This document shows positions 1 to 8,205 of a stretch of DNA of 64,000 nucleotides, one piece after another. Under the pieces are notes generated by a model. That model searched no databases. It was given only the letters and a program-made list of their open reading frames with translations, and was not told the origin of the DNA. Origin of the DNA: an uncultured Polaribacter sp. GTDB taxonomy: Bacteria > Bacteroidota > Bacteroidia > Flavobacteriales > Flavobacteriaceae. How positions within the stretch are numbered: position 1 is the first letter of the stretch; every line of letters begins with the position of its first letter. The translations under genes and the position numbers were made by a program. The DNA is taken from the NCBI RefSeq assembly GCF_947503875.1, contig NZ_CANNFH010000003.1, forward strand, positions 248,001-312,000, in the 5' to 3' direction.

Positions 1-285
1 AATATTTTTAAATTCCGGATAAAAATCTTGTGTTTTACTTATAGGAGTTGTAGAAACGTCTGAGTTATTATTATCGTAATTTAAAATTTGCACATGCCCT
101 TTAAAAGCGGCCATTTTATCACGAATTTTTAATTGCGAACCACTAGCAGTTGCCACAGCAATTAGCATAATAATTATACCCAAAGTAATTGCTGTAGTTG
201 CAATTTTTATTATTGGTGAGGATATGCTACTTTTATACTTTTTGCCAGCAATAATGCGTTTGGCTATAAATAACTCGTAATTCAA
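1..285 (-). CDS. LolC/LolE-type (FtsX family) ABC transporter permease, N-terminal fragment
   Basis: The minus strand is open from 285 to the window edge (95 codons, no stop). It begins LNYELFIAKRIIAGKKYKSS, followed by a hydrophobic segment (about residues 24-47) and a periplasmic stretch. Flavobacterial lipoprotein-releasing permeases normally start MNYELFIAKR, so I place the start at the TTG at 285-283. The frame has an in-frame stop at 306-304 and no ATG in between. The family works with an ATPase to move lipoproteins off the inner membrane, or exports other substrates. The start lies only four bases from the start of the divergent gene at 290, so each promoter would have to sit in the other gene. 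The C-terminal part is outside the window, so the exact subfamily is uncertain. Confidence 0.75.
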   Translation of the reverse strand, partial: MNYELFIAKRIIAGKKYKSSISSPIIKIATTAITLGIIIMLIAVATASGSQLKIRDKMAAFKGHVQILNYDNNNSDVSTTPISKTQDFYPEFKNI

Positions 286-289
286 ATTA

Positions 290-1573
290 ATGATAAAATT
301 TATTCACATCAAAAGTACATATTTATTCTTATTTCTTTTGTTCAATTTTCAGTTGATTTCTTGTGCAAAACGAGTTAAAAGTTCTGAATTAAAAGTGCTG
401 CGTCTAAAAAAAGATAGCATTATAATAACAGGTGCAGCAAAAACTGATTTGTATTTGAATTTATTGAAAGGTAAAAACGTAGCTGTGGTTGCCAATCAAA
501 CTTCTGTAATTTATAAGAAAAGAGATTCTGTTTTTTGGGTAGATCCAGAAACAAATGAAAAAGGATTAGAAAAAGTCTCTTATCCAAATATACATTTGGT
601 TGACAGTTTATTATCTTTAAATATATCTGTAGAAAAAGTGTTTTCTCCAGAACATGGTTTTAGAGGAAAAGCAGATGCTGCAGAATTGGTAAAAGATGGT
701 TTTGATACTAAAACTGGTTTGCCCATAATTTCTTTATATGGCAAAAACAAAAAGCCAACAAAAGAACAATTAAAAGGAATTGATATTGTAGTTTTTGATA
801 TTCAAGATGTTGGTGTGCGTTTTTACACTTATATTTCTACTTTACATTTTGTAATGGAAGCTTGTGCAGAAAACGGAATTTCTGTTATTCTATTGGACAG
901 ACCTAACCCAAATGGACATTATGTTGATGGCCCAACTTTAGAAATGAAACATAGCAGTTTTGTGGGTAAACATCCTGTACCTGTGGTTTACGGAATGACA
1001 ATTGGCGAATATGGACAAATGATAAATGGAGAAAAATGGCTTAAAAACGGAATTCAATGTGATTTAAAAGTGATTCCTTTAGAAAATTATACGCATAATT
1101 CTAAATATCATTTACCTATAAGACCTTCACCTAATTTACCCAATGACAAAAGTATAAACCTATACCCTAGCCTTGGTTTTTTTGAAGGAACTACTATAAA
1201 TGCAGGACGTGGAACAGAATTTCAGTTTCAAAAATATGGTGCTCCATTTTTTGCTAAAAGTGATTTTAGTTATACTCCAAAAGCAAATTTTGGCGCTAAA
1301 TACCCAAAACATCAAAACAAATTATGTTATGGTGTAAATTTAATTGAAACGCCACATTTATCTAAAATTGATATCTCTTTTTTAATTGATGCTTATCAAA
1401 AAACACCAAAAACAGAAAAATTCTTCGGTGTTACTTTTACCATTCATACAGGAAACACAACTTTACAAAAACAAATAGAGCAAGGTTTATCTGCAGAAGA
1501 AATTAGAAAAAGTTGGGAAAAAGATTTGGAAAGTTTTAAGAAAATTAGAGAAAAATATTTGATCTATAAATAA
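290..1573 (+). CDS. DUF1343 lipoprotein, NamZ-like exo-beta-N-acetylmuramidase
   Basis: A 427-residue protein with a lipoprotein signal: a hydrophobic run and the lipobox LISC with Cys25, so it is probably anchored in the outer or inner membrane facing the periplasm. The rest matches DUF1343, with the blocks FSPEHGFRG (about 118), VVFDIQDVGVRFYTY (about 167) and DRPNPNG (about 203). The Bacillus member YbbC/NamZ is an exo-beta-N-acetylmuramidase (GH171) that removes terminal MurNAc from peptidoglycan fragments, so a role in cell-wall recycling is inferred. Length is normal for the family. It stands alone, divergent from a LolC/E-type permease. Confidence 0.85.
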   Translation: MIKFIHIKSTYLFLFLLFNFQLISCAKRVKSSELKVLRLKKDSIIITGAAKTDLYLNLLKGKNVAVVANQTSVIYKKRDSVFWVDPETNEKGLEKVSYPNIHLVDSLLSLNISVEKVFSPEHGFRGKADAAELVKDGFDTKTGLPIISLYGKNKKPTKEQLKGIDIVVFDIQDVGVRFYTYISTLHFVMEACAENGISVILLDRPNPNGHYVDGPTLEMKHSSFVGKHPVPVVYGMTIGEYGQMINGEKWLKNGIQCDLKVIPLENYTHNSKYHLPIRPSPNLPNDKSINLYPSLGFFEGTTINAGRGTEFQFQKYGAPFFAKSDFSYTPKANFGAKYPKHQNKLCYGVNLIETPHLSKIDISFLIDAYQKTPKTEKFFGVTFTIHTGNTTLQKQIEQGLSAEEIRKSWEKDLESFKKIREKYLIYK

Positions 1574-1605
1574 GTTTTACATTCTTAGAAAGAAAGTGAT
1601 TTGTC

Positions 1606-1625
1606 ATTCCTACGGAAGGAGGAAT
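1606..1625. repeat. Small intergenic inverted repeat (ATTCC...GGAAT)
   Basis: ATTCC and GGAAT flank TACGGAAGGA in the gap between two convergent genes. A related, better-formed copy (ATTCCTGT-GAAG-ACAGGAAT) sits at 42372-42391 next to folE. It looks like one of the tiny hairpin families scattered between genes in flavobacteria. It may act as a weak terminator, but there is no strong T run. Confidence 0.4.
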
Positions 1626-1635
1626 AATAGAAAAA

Positions 1636-2472
1636 TCAAACTTCCTCTAAACCAGTTGGTTTTTTATATCCTTGGAAAGGTTGCTTTAACAATTCTTTTA
1701 AAGTAGAATTTTTTTCTTCATCTGGAAAAGTATCTACACCATACATAATTTTTTCTCTGTCTAATTCCATGTAAGTGCCAAAAATTCTATCCCAAATAGA
1801 AAAAATATTACCATAATTAGAATCTGTGTAAGGCAGTTTGTAATGATGATGAACTTTGTGCATGTCTGGAGAAATAATAAAATAACTTAATATTTTATCT
1901 ACTTTTGGCGAAATTCTAATATTTGCATGCGTAAACTGTGTAAATATTAAAGACAAAGATTGATACATAAAAACAATTGCAATTGGTGTGCCCACCACAA
2001 AAACACCTAATAAAGTAAAAGCAAAACGAATAATACTTTCTATTGGGTGATGCCTATTTGCTGTTGTTGTATCTACTTTATGGTCTGAATGATGCACCAA
2101 ATGTACCATCCATAATTTTGGGATTTTGTGCTCTACATAATGCGCCAAATATGCACCAAAAAAATCTAATAAAAGCAGGCCTAAAATTACATATAACCAA
2201 AGTGGCATTTCTGGCAACCAATTAATGAAACCAAAATTATTGGCTTGCACCCAATCTGCAGTTTTTAATAATAAAAACGCTAAAGTAAAATTTATAATAA
2301 TTGTAGTTAGGGTAAAAAATAGATTTGGCCCAGCATGTTTCCACTTTTTATAATCAAACTTAAATAACGGAATTGCACCTTCTAAAAACCAAAAAAAAGT
2401 AATTCCTCCAACTAAAATAAGACTTCTATGTGAAGAAGGAATCGTCTCGAAATAATTAAATATGGTTTCCAT
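1636..2472 (-). CDS. Sterol desaturase / fatty acid hydroxylase family membrane protein
   Basis: A 278-residue integral membrane protein with about five hydrophobic segments. It carries the histidine clusters of the di-iron fatty acid hydroxylase superfamily: HYVEH (about 111), HLVHHSDH (about 124), HHP (about 141) and HKVHHH (about 205). These ligate two irons for O2-dependent hydroxylation or desaturation of a lipid substrate. Bacterial members act on sterol-like, carotenoid or ornithine-lipid substrates, and nothing nearby identifies which. The gene is monocistronic and convergent with the DUF1343 gene. All expected His motifs are intact, so it is probably active. Confidence 0.85.
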   Translation of the reverse strand: METIFNYFETIPSSHRSLILVGGITFFWFLEGAIPLFKFDYKKWKHAGPNLFFTLTTIIINFTLAFLLLKTADWVQANNFGFINWLPEMPLWLYVILGLLLLDFFGAYLAHYVEHKIPKLWMVHLVHHSDHKVDTTTANRHHPIESIIRFAFTLLGVFVVGTPIAIVFMYQSLSLIFTQFTHANIRISPKVDKILSYFIISPDMHKVHHHYKLPYTDSNYGNIFSIWDRIFGTYMELDREKIMYGVDTFPDEEKNSTLKELLKQPFQGYKKPTGLEEV

Positions 2473-2546
2473 AAAATAAATTTTTACTAAAATAGTAAAA
2501 ATTTAATAAGACGCTAAAGAAACATATATTGCTGATTTTAAAAATA

Positions 2547-3068
2547 CTATCTTCTTATTTTTTTACGAGATTCCATAGGAATACGTTGTTTTAAAGCTTC
2601 TATAATATTGTAAGTTGCAGGACAAACAAAGGTGTTTTGCACGGTTAAATCTGTAAGCTGAATAAATTTTCTACGATCTGTATGTGGATATTCTGCACAA
2701 GCTTTTGGCCTAACATCATAAATAAAACAAGTATTGTCTGTTTCATCTAAAAAAGAACAAGGTGCTGTTTTTAAAACTAAAAAATCATCTGAATCTAGTT
2801 CTATATATTGATTTTTAAAATCAACTACCTTCATTTTTAAATGTTTGGCAATACGCTCAATATCTTTTTCTGTAAAAATTGGCGAAGTTGTTTTACAGCA
2901 ATTTCCACAGGCCAAACAGTCTGTTTTTTTAAATTCTTCTGTATGCAATTCTTGCATTACATAATCTAAGTTTTTAGGTGTTCTTCGCTTTAGATTCGAA
3001 AAATATTTCAAATTTTCTTTCTTAGCGTCTTGTGCTTTCTTCGGAAGTTCTTGTAACTGTTTTTCCAT
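2547..3068 (-). CDS. YkgJ-family cysteine cluster protein
   Basis: A 173-residue soluble protein with the YkgJ/CxxCxxCC signature CLACGNCC (about residues 55-62). Two further cysteine blocks follow, APCSFLDE...TCFIYDVRP and KACAEYPHTD, and FVCPAT lies near the C-terminus. The family is thought to bind zinc or an Fe-S cluster, but its biochemical role is not established. The N-terminal 40 residues are charged and rich in Lys. The next gene upstream on this strand ends at 3253, and the 184-bp gap between them contains two hairpins. Confidence 0.8.
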   Translation of the reverse strand: MEKQLQELPKKAQDAKKENLKYFSNLKRRTPKNLDYVMQELHTEEFKKTDCLACGNCCKTTSPIFTEKDIERIAKHLKMKVVDFKNQYIELDSDDFLVLKTAPCSFLDETDNTCFIYDVRPKACAEYPHTDRRKFIQLTDLTVQNTFVCPATYNIIEALKQRIPMESRKKIRR

Positions 3069-3134
3069 GGTGCAAAATTACAATATTTAAAATGAAAAAA
3101 AGTTTAACTAAAAAATGATTGAAAACATTTAAAC

Positions 3135-3195
3135 TGACTGTATTAATGTAAATACAGTCAATAAACTGACTCAAATAATGTTAATTGGGTCAGTT
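3135..3195. terminator. Two consecutive hairpins downstream of the YtrA-type ABC operon
   Basis: Hairpin one is TGACTGTATT (3135-3144), loop AATGTA, AATACAGTCA (3151-3160), a perfect 10-bp stem. Hairpin two pairs AACTGACTCA (3164-3173) with TGGGTCAGTT (3186-3195) with one G-T wobble. They lie 60-120 bases past the stop of the last gene of the operon read leftwards. Only short T runs follow, so termination is a guess. They could also be a leader structure for the YkgJ gene. Confidence 0.4.
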
Positions 3196-3252
3196 GGCTT
3201 TTAAATGCTTTAATAATTTAGTCTAAAAAAGGGATATTAAATTTATATTGTT

Positions 3253-3939
3253 TTAATTTATTAAATTATAAATACTTAAACTATCTGTTTGAATCGTTAA
3301 ATTCTTAGGTTTTGGCATCCAAAGTTTCGATTTATCTTTCAAATTAATATCTACGTTATTCAAATGAGCATTATCTCTTGTATATGTTTTCTTTTTAGTT
3401 TGATTATTTATTGTAATTACTCTAACATTTTTATTTAATCTAACGTAAGATTGTTTTTGTGCCGATAAAGAAAAAGATTTTATAGAATCTGCTTTTATAG
3501 AACCCGTTAATTTACTTTTTGTTAGATTTATACGTAAACTATCTGAATAAAAGCCTTTTAAATCAATTTTTGAGTTCTCTAAACCAATTATCGTTTTCAC
3601 TTTTTCTGCAGAAATATATATACTATAATCCTGATTAGTTTCTTTTACGAAAAGTGTATCGTTTCTCACTGAAAAATTGTTTAAACTAAAGTCTTCAGGT
3701 ATTATTTTATTATTCTTAGCAGAACAACTAACCATATTAAATTTATTCTTATACAGACTAATTTTTGCGTTTTCATTAACAACAATTACAGAAAATAAGG
3801 GTAGTTTTTTTTGTTGGTAAGTATATTTAGGTTTTTCATACAATTTTTCTTTGTGATTTTTCGCATTTATAAACAACGTTAATGTTGCACCAAAAATAAA
3901 TACCAACATAATAAGGTGTATGTATCTAGACGTTTTCAT
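3253..3939 (-). CDS. Membrane-anchored protein with beta-solenoid-like (GIN/DUF2807-type) repeats, last gene of the ABC operon
   Basis: A 228-residue protein with one N-terminal transmembrane segment or uncleaved signal (about residues 8-26). An extracytoplasmic region of alternating short beta strands follows, with repeated patterns such as KTIIGLENSKIDLKG and KSKLTGSIKADSIKS. These resemble the head domain of bacterial GIN/DUF2807 proteins, though the match is by pattern only. Its start abuts the stop of the GntR regulator gene (3940), so it is the fourth gene of the YtrA-type operon. It may be the envelope component that goes with the transporter. Function unknown. Confidence 0.6.
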   Translation of the reverse strand: MKTSRYIHLIMLVFIFGATLTLFINAKNHKEKLYEKPKYTYQQKKLPLFSVIVVNENAKISLYKNKFNMVSCSAKNNKIIPEDFSLNNFSVRNDTLFVKETNQDYSIYISAEKVKTIIGLENSKIDLKGFYSDSLRINLTKSKLTGSIKADSIKSFSLSAQKQSYVRLNKNVRVITINNQTKKKTYTRDNAHLNNVDINLKDKSKLWMPKPKNLTIQTDSLSIYNLIN

Positions 3940-4305
3940 TTAATTATTTTTTTGTATTTCTTGTATTAAGTTTTGTAAATCTGTGGTGTTTAATTTTAAG
4001 AGTTTTACTTTCTGAATTAACAAAGGCAAATCGTTCTCAAAAAAGTGTTCTTTTTCATTGGCTCTTATTTTTTCAATAGCAATTTCAGATACAAAATAGC
4101 CAACACCACGTTTGTTTTCAAAAATTCCTTCATCTTGTAAATACGCATAACTGCGCATAACTGTGTTTCTGTTTACTTCTAAAGCAACTGCCAAATCTCT
4201 AACAGACAATACACGCTCATTTGGCTTTAAAGTACCTGCCAATATTTTGTTGCACAAATTATCTGCTATTTGTAAATAAATTCCTCTGTTTGATTTAAAT
4301 TCCAT
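3940..4305 (-). CDS. GntR-family (YtrA type) transcriptional repressor
   Basis: A 121-residue protein with an N-terminal winged helix-turn-helix (about residues 9-75; VRDLAVALEVNRNTVMRSY is the recognition region and GIFENKRGVGYFV the wing). A short C-terminal helix replaces the usual ligand-binding domain. That short form is the YtrA subfamily, whose members sit in operons with ABC exporters and repress them. It is third in the operon, two bases after the permease gene. A likely operator is the inverted repeat at 6025-6046, just after the operon promoter, so autoregulation is inferred. Confidence 0.88.
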   Translation of the reverse strand: MEFKSNRGIYLQIADNLCNKILAGTLKPNERVLSVRDLAVALEVNRNTVMRSYAYLQDEGIFENKRGVGYFVSEIAIEKIRANEKEHFFENDLPLLIQKVKLLKLNTTDLQNLIQEIQKNN

Positions 4306-4307
4306 AA

Positions 4308-5189
4308 TTAAACCTCCCTTTCTTTTAAGTTAAAATAAGCCAATGGTAAAAGCAATAAACTGAAGCCAGAAAAAAGTGTTAGAAGGTAAAAATCTTTATT
4401 TGAAAAATCTTTGGATAAATCATAAGTCATACATTTTATTTGAAAAAAATCATTTTCTCCATGTGTATAAAATAAATGAGAAAAACCTACCAAAAGTAAA
4501 AAGACAGTAAATGCAAGTATGGCAAACGTAAAAATAGTTTTAAAAAGTGCATATTTTTTGTAAAAACTTGCTCCCGCAAAAGAAAATATTGCTACAAATA
4601 AAAATATGGTAATAAACATGAAATATTCAAAATAATCTACCTCAAAAATGTAAGGATATTTTTGATAAATAAACAGAGGATCTAAAATATCATAGTTTTT
4701 AATGGTGTTAGAAAGCGGTTCAAAAAACTCAAAAAACAAATAAGCGCTTTTAAAAATCAACCAAAACAGCACAAAATAGAGCAAGGTAAAAGCCACTATT
4801 CTCAATAAAAATTGAACTAAATATTTTTCTAAATTAGAAACTGGTAAAAGCAAATAAGTAGCACTATTTTTGCTGTTTCTTAAAGCAGAAAACGCAGTAC
4901 CACCGCTAATTAATAAACCAATTAACAAACAAACCATAAATACAGGTAGATAGTCTTTTTTAAAAAAGCTAATATTTACATTGTATTCCTTTGAAGCAAA
5001 AGGTACCACTTGATATTTTGATTTATCATAAAAGTCAAATAAATTAAATAAATTAAATAAATCAACAACAAACAATACAATACACAAACCAATTAAGGTA
5101 AAAAGATAGGTTTTGCCGTTTAAAACCAAATCGTATTTTAAATATTGATAAAATCTTTGGACACTAAAATATTTTTTTAAGTTCATCAT
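4308..5189 (-). CDS. ABC-2-like transporter permease of the YtrA-type operon
   Basis: A 293-residue polytopic protein with about six hydrophobic segments (roughly 28-50, 82-102, 128-150, 190-210, 218-240 and 268-285). It has no recognisable enzymatic motif. It lies directly between the ATPase (stop touching at 5190) and the GntR gene, as in the ytr operon layout, so it is almost certainly the membrane partner of that ATPase. An internal 10-bp direct repeat (around 5040-5065) encodes a Leu-Phe-Asn repetition near residue 45. The substrate is unknown; related systems respond to cell-envelope stress. Confidence 0.8.
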   Translation of the reverse strand: MMNLKKYFSVQRFYQYLKYDLVLNGKTYLFTLIGLCIVLFVVDLFNLFNLFDFYDKSKYQVVPFASKEYNVNISFFKKDYLPVFMVCLLIGLLISGGTAFSALRNSKNSATYLLLPVSNLEKYLVQFLLRIVAFTLLYFVLFWLIFKSAYLFFEFFEPLSNTIKNYDILDPLFIYQKYPYIFEVDYFEYFMFITIFLFVAIFSFAGASFYKKYALFKTIFTFAILAFTVFLLLVGFSHLFYTHGENDFFQIKCMTYDLSKDFSNKDFYLLTLFSGFSLLLLPLAYFNLKEREV

Positions 5190-6011
5190 TTATAAATTTA
5201 TTTCTGCTTTATTCGCAATCGCATTAAACAATAATTCGATATCAATTTCAGTTTCCTCATTGCCTGCAACAGGTACAATTACTTTGTAGCCAAAAGGATT
5301 TTTCTCGTAATATTTTACATTTTCTAAATTGGCAATAGAACTTACCGTTTGAAACTGATATTTTTCTGTGATTTTAAAGATTTCTTGTTCAAAAACTATT
5401 TTACCATCTGCAATTTGTACAATTTTATCAATTACATTTTCTACATCTTTTACCTGATGTGTAGAAATAATTACAGTTTGATTTTCAGCTACAGATTCTA
5501 TTAAAACTTTTCTAAATATTTTTTTGGAAGGAATATCTAATCCGTTTGTTGGTTCATCTAACAACAACAATTTACAATTGGTAGACAGTGCAAAAGCGAT
5601 AATGAACTTTTTTTGTTGTCCATGAGAAATTTTCTGTAATTTCTGATTTTCAGTCAACTGAAAATCGGTTAACAATTTCTGCATCTTCTCAAAATCGAAA
5701 TTTTTATACAAAGCACCATAAATATTTAAGTAAGTTTTTATGGTAAGTGCTGGTAAAAATGGCGTATCGTCTACCAAAAAAATATCCGATAAAAAATCGG
5801 GTTCACGCTTTATAGGTTTTGCGTTGTTAACTAAAATATTTCCTTGTTTTACATTGAGTAAACCCGAAATAATTTTTAATAAAGTTGATTTTCCTGCACC
5901 ATTTTCGCCCAATAAACCTATAATATTTCCCGATTCTTGGGTAAAATTAAAGTCTTTAAACAAAAACTTTTTTTTGGTGTAACCAAAAGATATATTTTCA
6001 ATTGCAATCAT
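5190..6011 (-). CDS. ABC transporter ATP-binding protein (YtrB-like)
   Basis: A 273-residue ATPase with Walker A GENGAGKST (about 35-43), a signature motif in the form ISHGQ (about 129), Walker B LLLLDEPTNGLD, and the switch His in ISTHQ. The signature differs from the usual LSGGQ but is common in exporters of this type. The last 70 residues form a small extra domain. It is the first gene of a four-gene operon (ATPase, permease, GntR, surface protein) transcribed from the promoter at 6046-6075. Confidence 0.88.
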   Translation of the reverse strand: MIAIENISFGYTKKKFLFKDFNFTQESGNIIGLLGENGAGKSTLLKIISGLLNVKQGNILVNNAKPIKREPDFLSDIFLVDDTPFLPALTIKTYLNIYGALYKNFDFEKMQKLLTDFQLTENQKLQKISHGQQKKFIIAFALSTNCKLLLLDEPTNGLDIPSKKIFRKVLIESVAENQTVIISTHQVKDVENVIDKIVQIADGKIVFEQEIFKITEKYQFQTVSSIANLENVKYYEKNPFGYKVIVPVAGNEETEIDIELLFNAIANKAEINL

Positions 6012-6024
6012 AAATAATGTATTA

Positions 6025-6046
6025 GTGTACTATTTAACTATGACAC
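6025..6046 (-). promoter_or_regulatory. Probable GntR/YtrA operator
   Basis: GTGTACTA (6025-6032) and TATGACAC (6039-6046) form an inverted repeat around a 6-base spacer, matching at six of eight positions. It begins at the last base of the -7 element and covers the inferred start of transcription. That position suits a repressor such as the GntR protein encoded in the operon. Confidence 0.5.
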
Positions 6047-6075
6047 AAAGATAGGGTTTGTTTTTAATTTTACAA
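6046..6075 (-). promoter_or_regulatory. Bacteroidetes-type promoter of the YtrA-type ABC operon
   Basis: On the minus strand TTG (6075-6073) is followed by exactly 19 bases and then TATCTTTG (6053-6046). This matches the Bacteroidetes -33 (TTG) and -7 (TAnnTTTG) elements at consensus spacing. The ATG of the ATPase gene is at 6011. Confidence 0.65.
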
Positions 6076-6137
6076 GAAAAACAAAATAAACTTTTTGAAA
6101 CATGCTAAAAACTACCCATTTAAATAAATAAAAATGT

Positions 6138-6145
6138 TAGTTTTG
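6138..6145 (+). promoter_or_regulatory. -7 element of the argS promoter
   Basis: TAGTTTTG matches TAnnTTTG. Transcription would begin at about 6150, after the upstream ATG at 6134 and before the ATG at 6167. This supports the shorter argS start. No TTG is seen at the -33 position. Confidence 0.4.
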
Positions 6146-6166
6146 CATCTCAATTTTCAAGAACCA

Positions 6167-7942
6167 ATGAACATTCAAAATACTATAGAAACCAAAGTAA
6201 AAGAAGGGTTTTTAGCATTATATAATATTGAAATTCCGTCTGTAGAATTTCAAGCCACTAGAAAAGAATTTGAAGGAGACATAACTGTTGTTGTTTTTCC
6301 TTTATTGCGTTACAAAAAAGGAAATCCTGTACAAATAGGTGAAGATTTAGGGCAATATTTAGTAGAAAATGTTACAGAAATTACCAATTTTAATGTGGTA
6401 AAAGGATTTTTAAACTTGGTTATAGAAGACAGTTTTTACACTAACTTTTTCAACAGTATTTACACAGATGCCGTGTTTGGTTTTAATTCGCCAAAGGCGG
6501 ATGAGAAAGCGGTTTTGGTAGAATATTCCTCACCTAACACCAACAAACCTTTGCATTTAGGCCATGTTAGAAATAATTTGTTGGGCTATTCTGTTGCAGA
6601 AATTATAAAAGCATCAGGTAAAAAAGTGTACAAAACACAGATTATAAATGATAGAGGAATCCACATTTGTAAATCGATGTTGGCTTGGGAAAAGTTTGGA
6701 AATGGAGAAACACCTGAATCTACTGGTTTAAAAGGAGATAAATTGGTTGGGAATTATTATGTAAAGTTCGACCAAGAATATAAAAAAGAAATTAGCGACT
6801 TAGTTGCCCAAGGTAAAACTGAAGATGAGGCTAAAAAAGAAGCGCCTTTATTTTTAGAAGCACAACAAATGCTTTTAAAATGGGAAGCTGGAGATGCAGC
6901 AGTAGTAAAACTTTGGAAAACCATGAATGCTTGGGTTTACGCTGGTTTTGATGTAACTTACAAAAACTTAGGCGTAGATTTTGACAATCTATATTACGAA
7001 AGCAATACCTATTTATTAGGAAAAGACATTATAGACGAAGGTTTAGAATCTGGTGTTTTCTACAAAAAAGAAGACGGTTCTGTTTGGTGCGATTTAACTG
7101 AAGATGGTTTAGATGAAAAACTAGTTTTACGTTCTGATGGAACTGCAGTGTATATGACACAAGATATTGGTACAGCCATACAAAGAGCCAAAGATTTACC
7201 AGATGTTGGTGGAATGGTGTATACAGTTGGTAATGAGCAAGATTATCACTTTAAAGTATTGTTTTTAATCTTGAAAAAATTAGGATATTCTTGGGCAGAA
7301 AGCTTGTTTCATTTAAGTTATGGAATGGTAGATTTACCTTCTGGAAAAATGAAATCTAGAGAGGGAACTGTAGTTGATGCTGATGATTTAATGGTAGAAA
7401 TGGCAACTACTGCCAAAGAAATTTCTGAAGAATTAGGCAAATTAGATGGCTATTCTGAAGAGGAAAAGGAAGAATTGTACAAAACGATTGGTTTGGGTGC
7501 TTTAAAATATTTTATTTTAAAAGTAGATCCTAAAAAGAGAATTTTATTCGACCCAAAAAGTTCTGTAGATTTTCAAGGAAATACTGGGCCTTTTATTCAA
7601 TATACATACGCAAGAATACAATCTATAATTAGAAAAGCAGATTTTGACTATTCAAATCCTGTTACTAGAGATTTACATGAAAAGGAAAAGGAATTGTTGA
7701 AACAATTGGAGCTATTTCCTGAAACCATTCAGCAAGCAGCGGCTAATTATTCGCCAGCAGTTATTGCCAATTATACGTATGATTTGGTAAAGGAGTTTAA
7801 TTCTTTTTATCAGAATGTGTCTATTTTGGGTGAAGAAGATTTAGATAAAAAAATATTTAGAGTGCAATTGGCTAAAAAAGTAGCTGATGTTATAAAACAA
7901 GCGTTTTTGTTGTTGGGAATTGATGTTCCTGAGCGAATGTAA
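6167..7942 (+). CDS. argS: Arginyl-tRNA synthetase
   Basis: Class I synthetase that charges tRNA-Arg in the cytoplasm. The N-terminal Arg-tRNA synthetase domain precedes the HIGH-type motif HLGH in NKPLHLGHVRNN, and the KMSKS-type loop appears as MKSREGTVV. The C-terminal DALR anticodon-binding domain ends in GIDVPERM, typical of the family. I start at MNIQNTIETKV (6167) rather than the in-frame ATG at 6134. The extra 11 residues are not family-like, and the -7 element lies inside them. The resulting 591 residues is a normal length. Confidence 0.95.
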   Translation: MNIQNTIETKVKEGFLALYNIEIPSVEFQATRKEFEGDITVVVFPLLRYKKGNPVQIGEDLGQYLVENVTEITNFNVVKGFLNLVIEDSFYTNFFNSIYTDAVFGFNSPKADEKAVLVEYSSPNTNKPLHLGHVRNNLLGYSVAEIIKASGKKVYKTQIINDRGIHICKSMLAWEKFGNGETPESTGLKGDKLVGNYYVKFDQEYKKEISDLVAQGKTEDEAKKEAPLFLEAQQMLLKWEAGDAAVVKLWKTMNAWVYAGFDVTYKNLGVDFDNLYYESNTYLLGKDIIDEGLESGVFYKKEDGSVWCDLTEDGLDEKLVLRSDGTAVYMTQDIGTAIQRAKDLPDVGGMVYTVGNEQDYHFKVLFLILKKLGYSWAESLFHLSYGMVDLPSGKMKSREGTVVDADDLMVEMATTAKEISEELGKLDGYSEEEKEELYKTIGLGALKYFILKVDPKKRILFDPKSSVDFQGNTGPFIQYTYARIQSIIRKADFDYSNPVTRDLHEKEKELLKQLELFPETIQQAAANYSPAVIANYTYDLVKEFNSFYQNVSILGEEDLDKKIFRVQLAKKVADVIKQAFLLLGIDVPERM

Positions 7943-7954
7943 ATCCCATCCTAA

Positions 7955-7971
7955 CCTTCCCAAAGGGAAGG
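7955..7971. repeat. Short intergenic hairpin CCTTCCC-AAA-GGGAAGG
   Basis: A 7-bp perfect stem with a 3-base loop, 13 bases after the argS stop, followed by GACTTTTAC. Similar GGGAAA/CTCC fragments occur near 11240 and 45857. It may serve as an argS terminator, but its form also suggests a dispersed repeat. Confidence 0.4.
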
Positions 7972-8060
7972 GACTTTTACTCTGCTGTTAGTTATGTGGA
8001 ATTGGTTTTGTATTGTTCTGAATATTAGGAATAAATAAAATAAAAATTGAAATCTGCTTT

Positions 8061-8088
8061 TTGTAAAAACAGAAAGTTCGTAAATTTG
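8061..8088 (+). promoter_or_regulatory. Possible lpd promoter
   Basis: TAAATTTG (8081-8088) matches the -7 consensus. TTG at 8061-8063 is 17 bases upstream, slightly short of the usual 19. If it is used, the transcript starts at the left edge of the dispersed element at 8092, placing that element in the lpd leader. Confidence 0.4.
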
Positions 8089-8091
8089 CGT

Positions 8092-8178
8092 GCGTTAGGG
8101 ATTGAACGGTCTGTTTGAGCTCTTTTTTATTCTTTTTCTGAATAAAAAAAGCGAGTAGTGAAAGCCCGTTAAAACGCC
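8092..8178 (+). repeat. Dispersed intergenic element, copy 1
   Basis: Starts GCGTTAGGGATTGAACGG and ends AAGCCCGTTAAAACGCC. The same ends occur at 16566-16642 (reverse orientation) and 50483-50604. The centre is a hairpin whose arms here are TTTTTTATTC and GAATAAAAAA, whereas the other copies use CCCGC and GCGGG. It lies in the probable lpd leader, 27 bases before the start codon. Confidence 0.75.
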
Positions 8179-8205
8179 CATAAAAAAATAAGAAAATTAA
8201 ATAGA

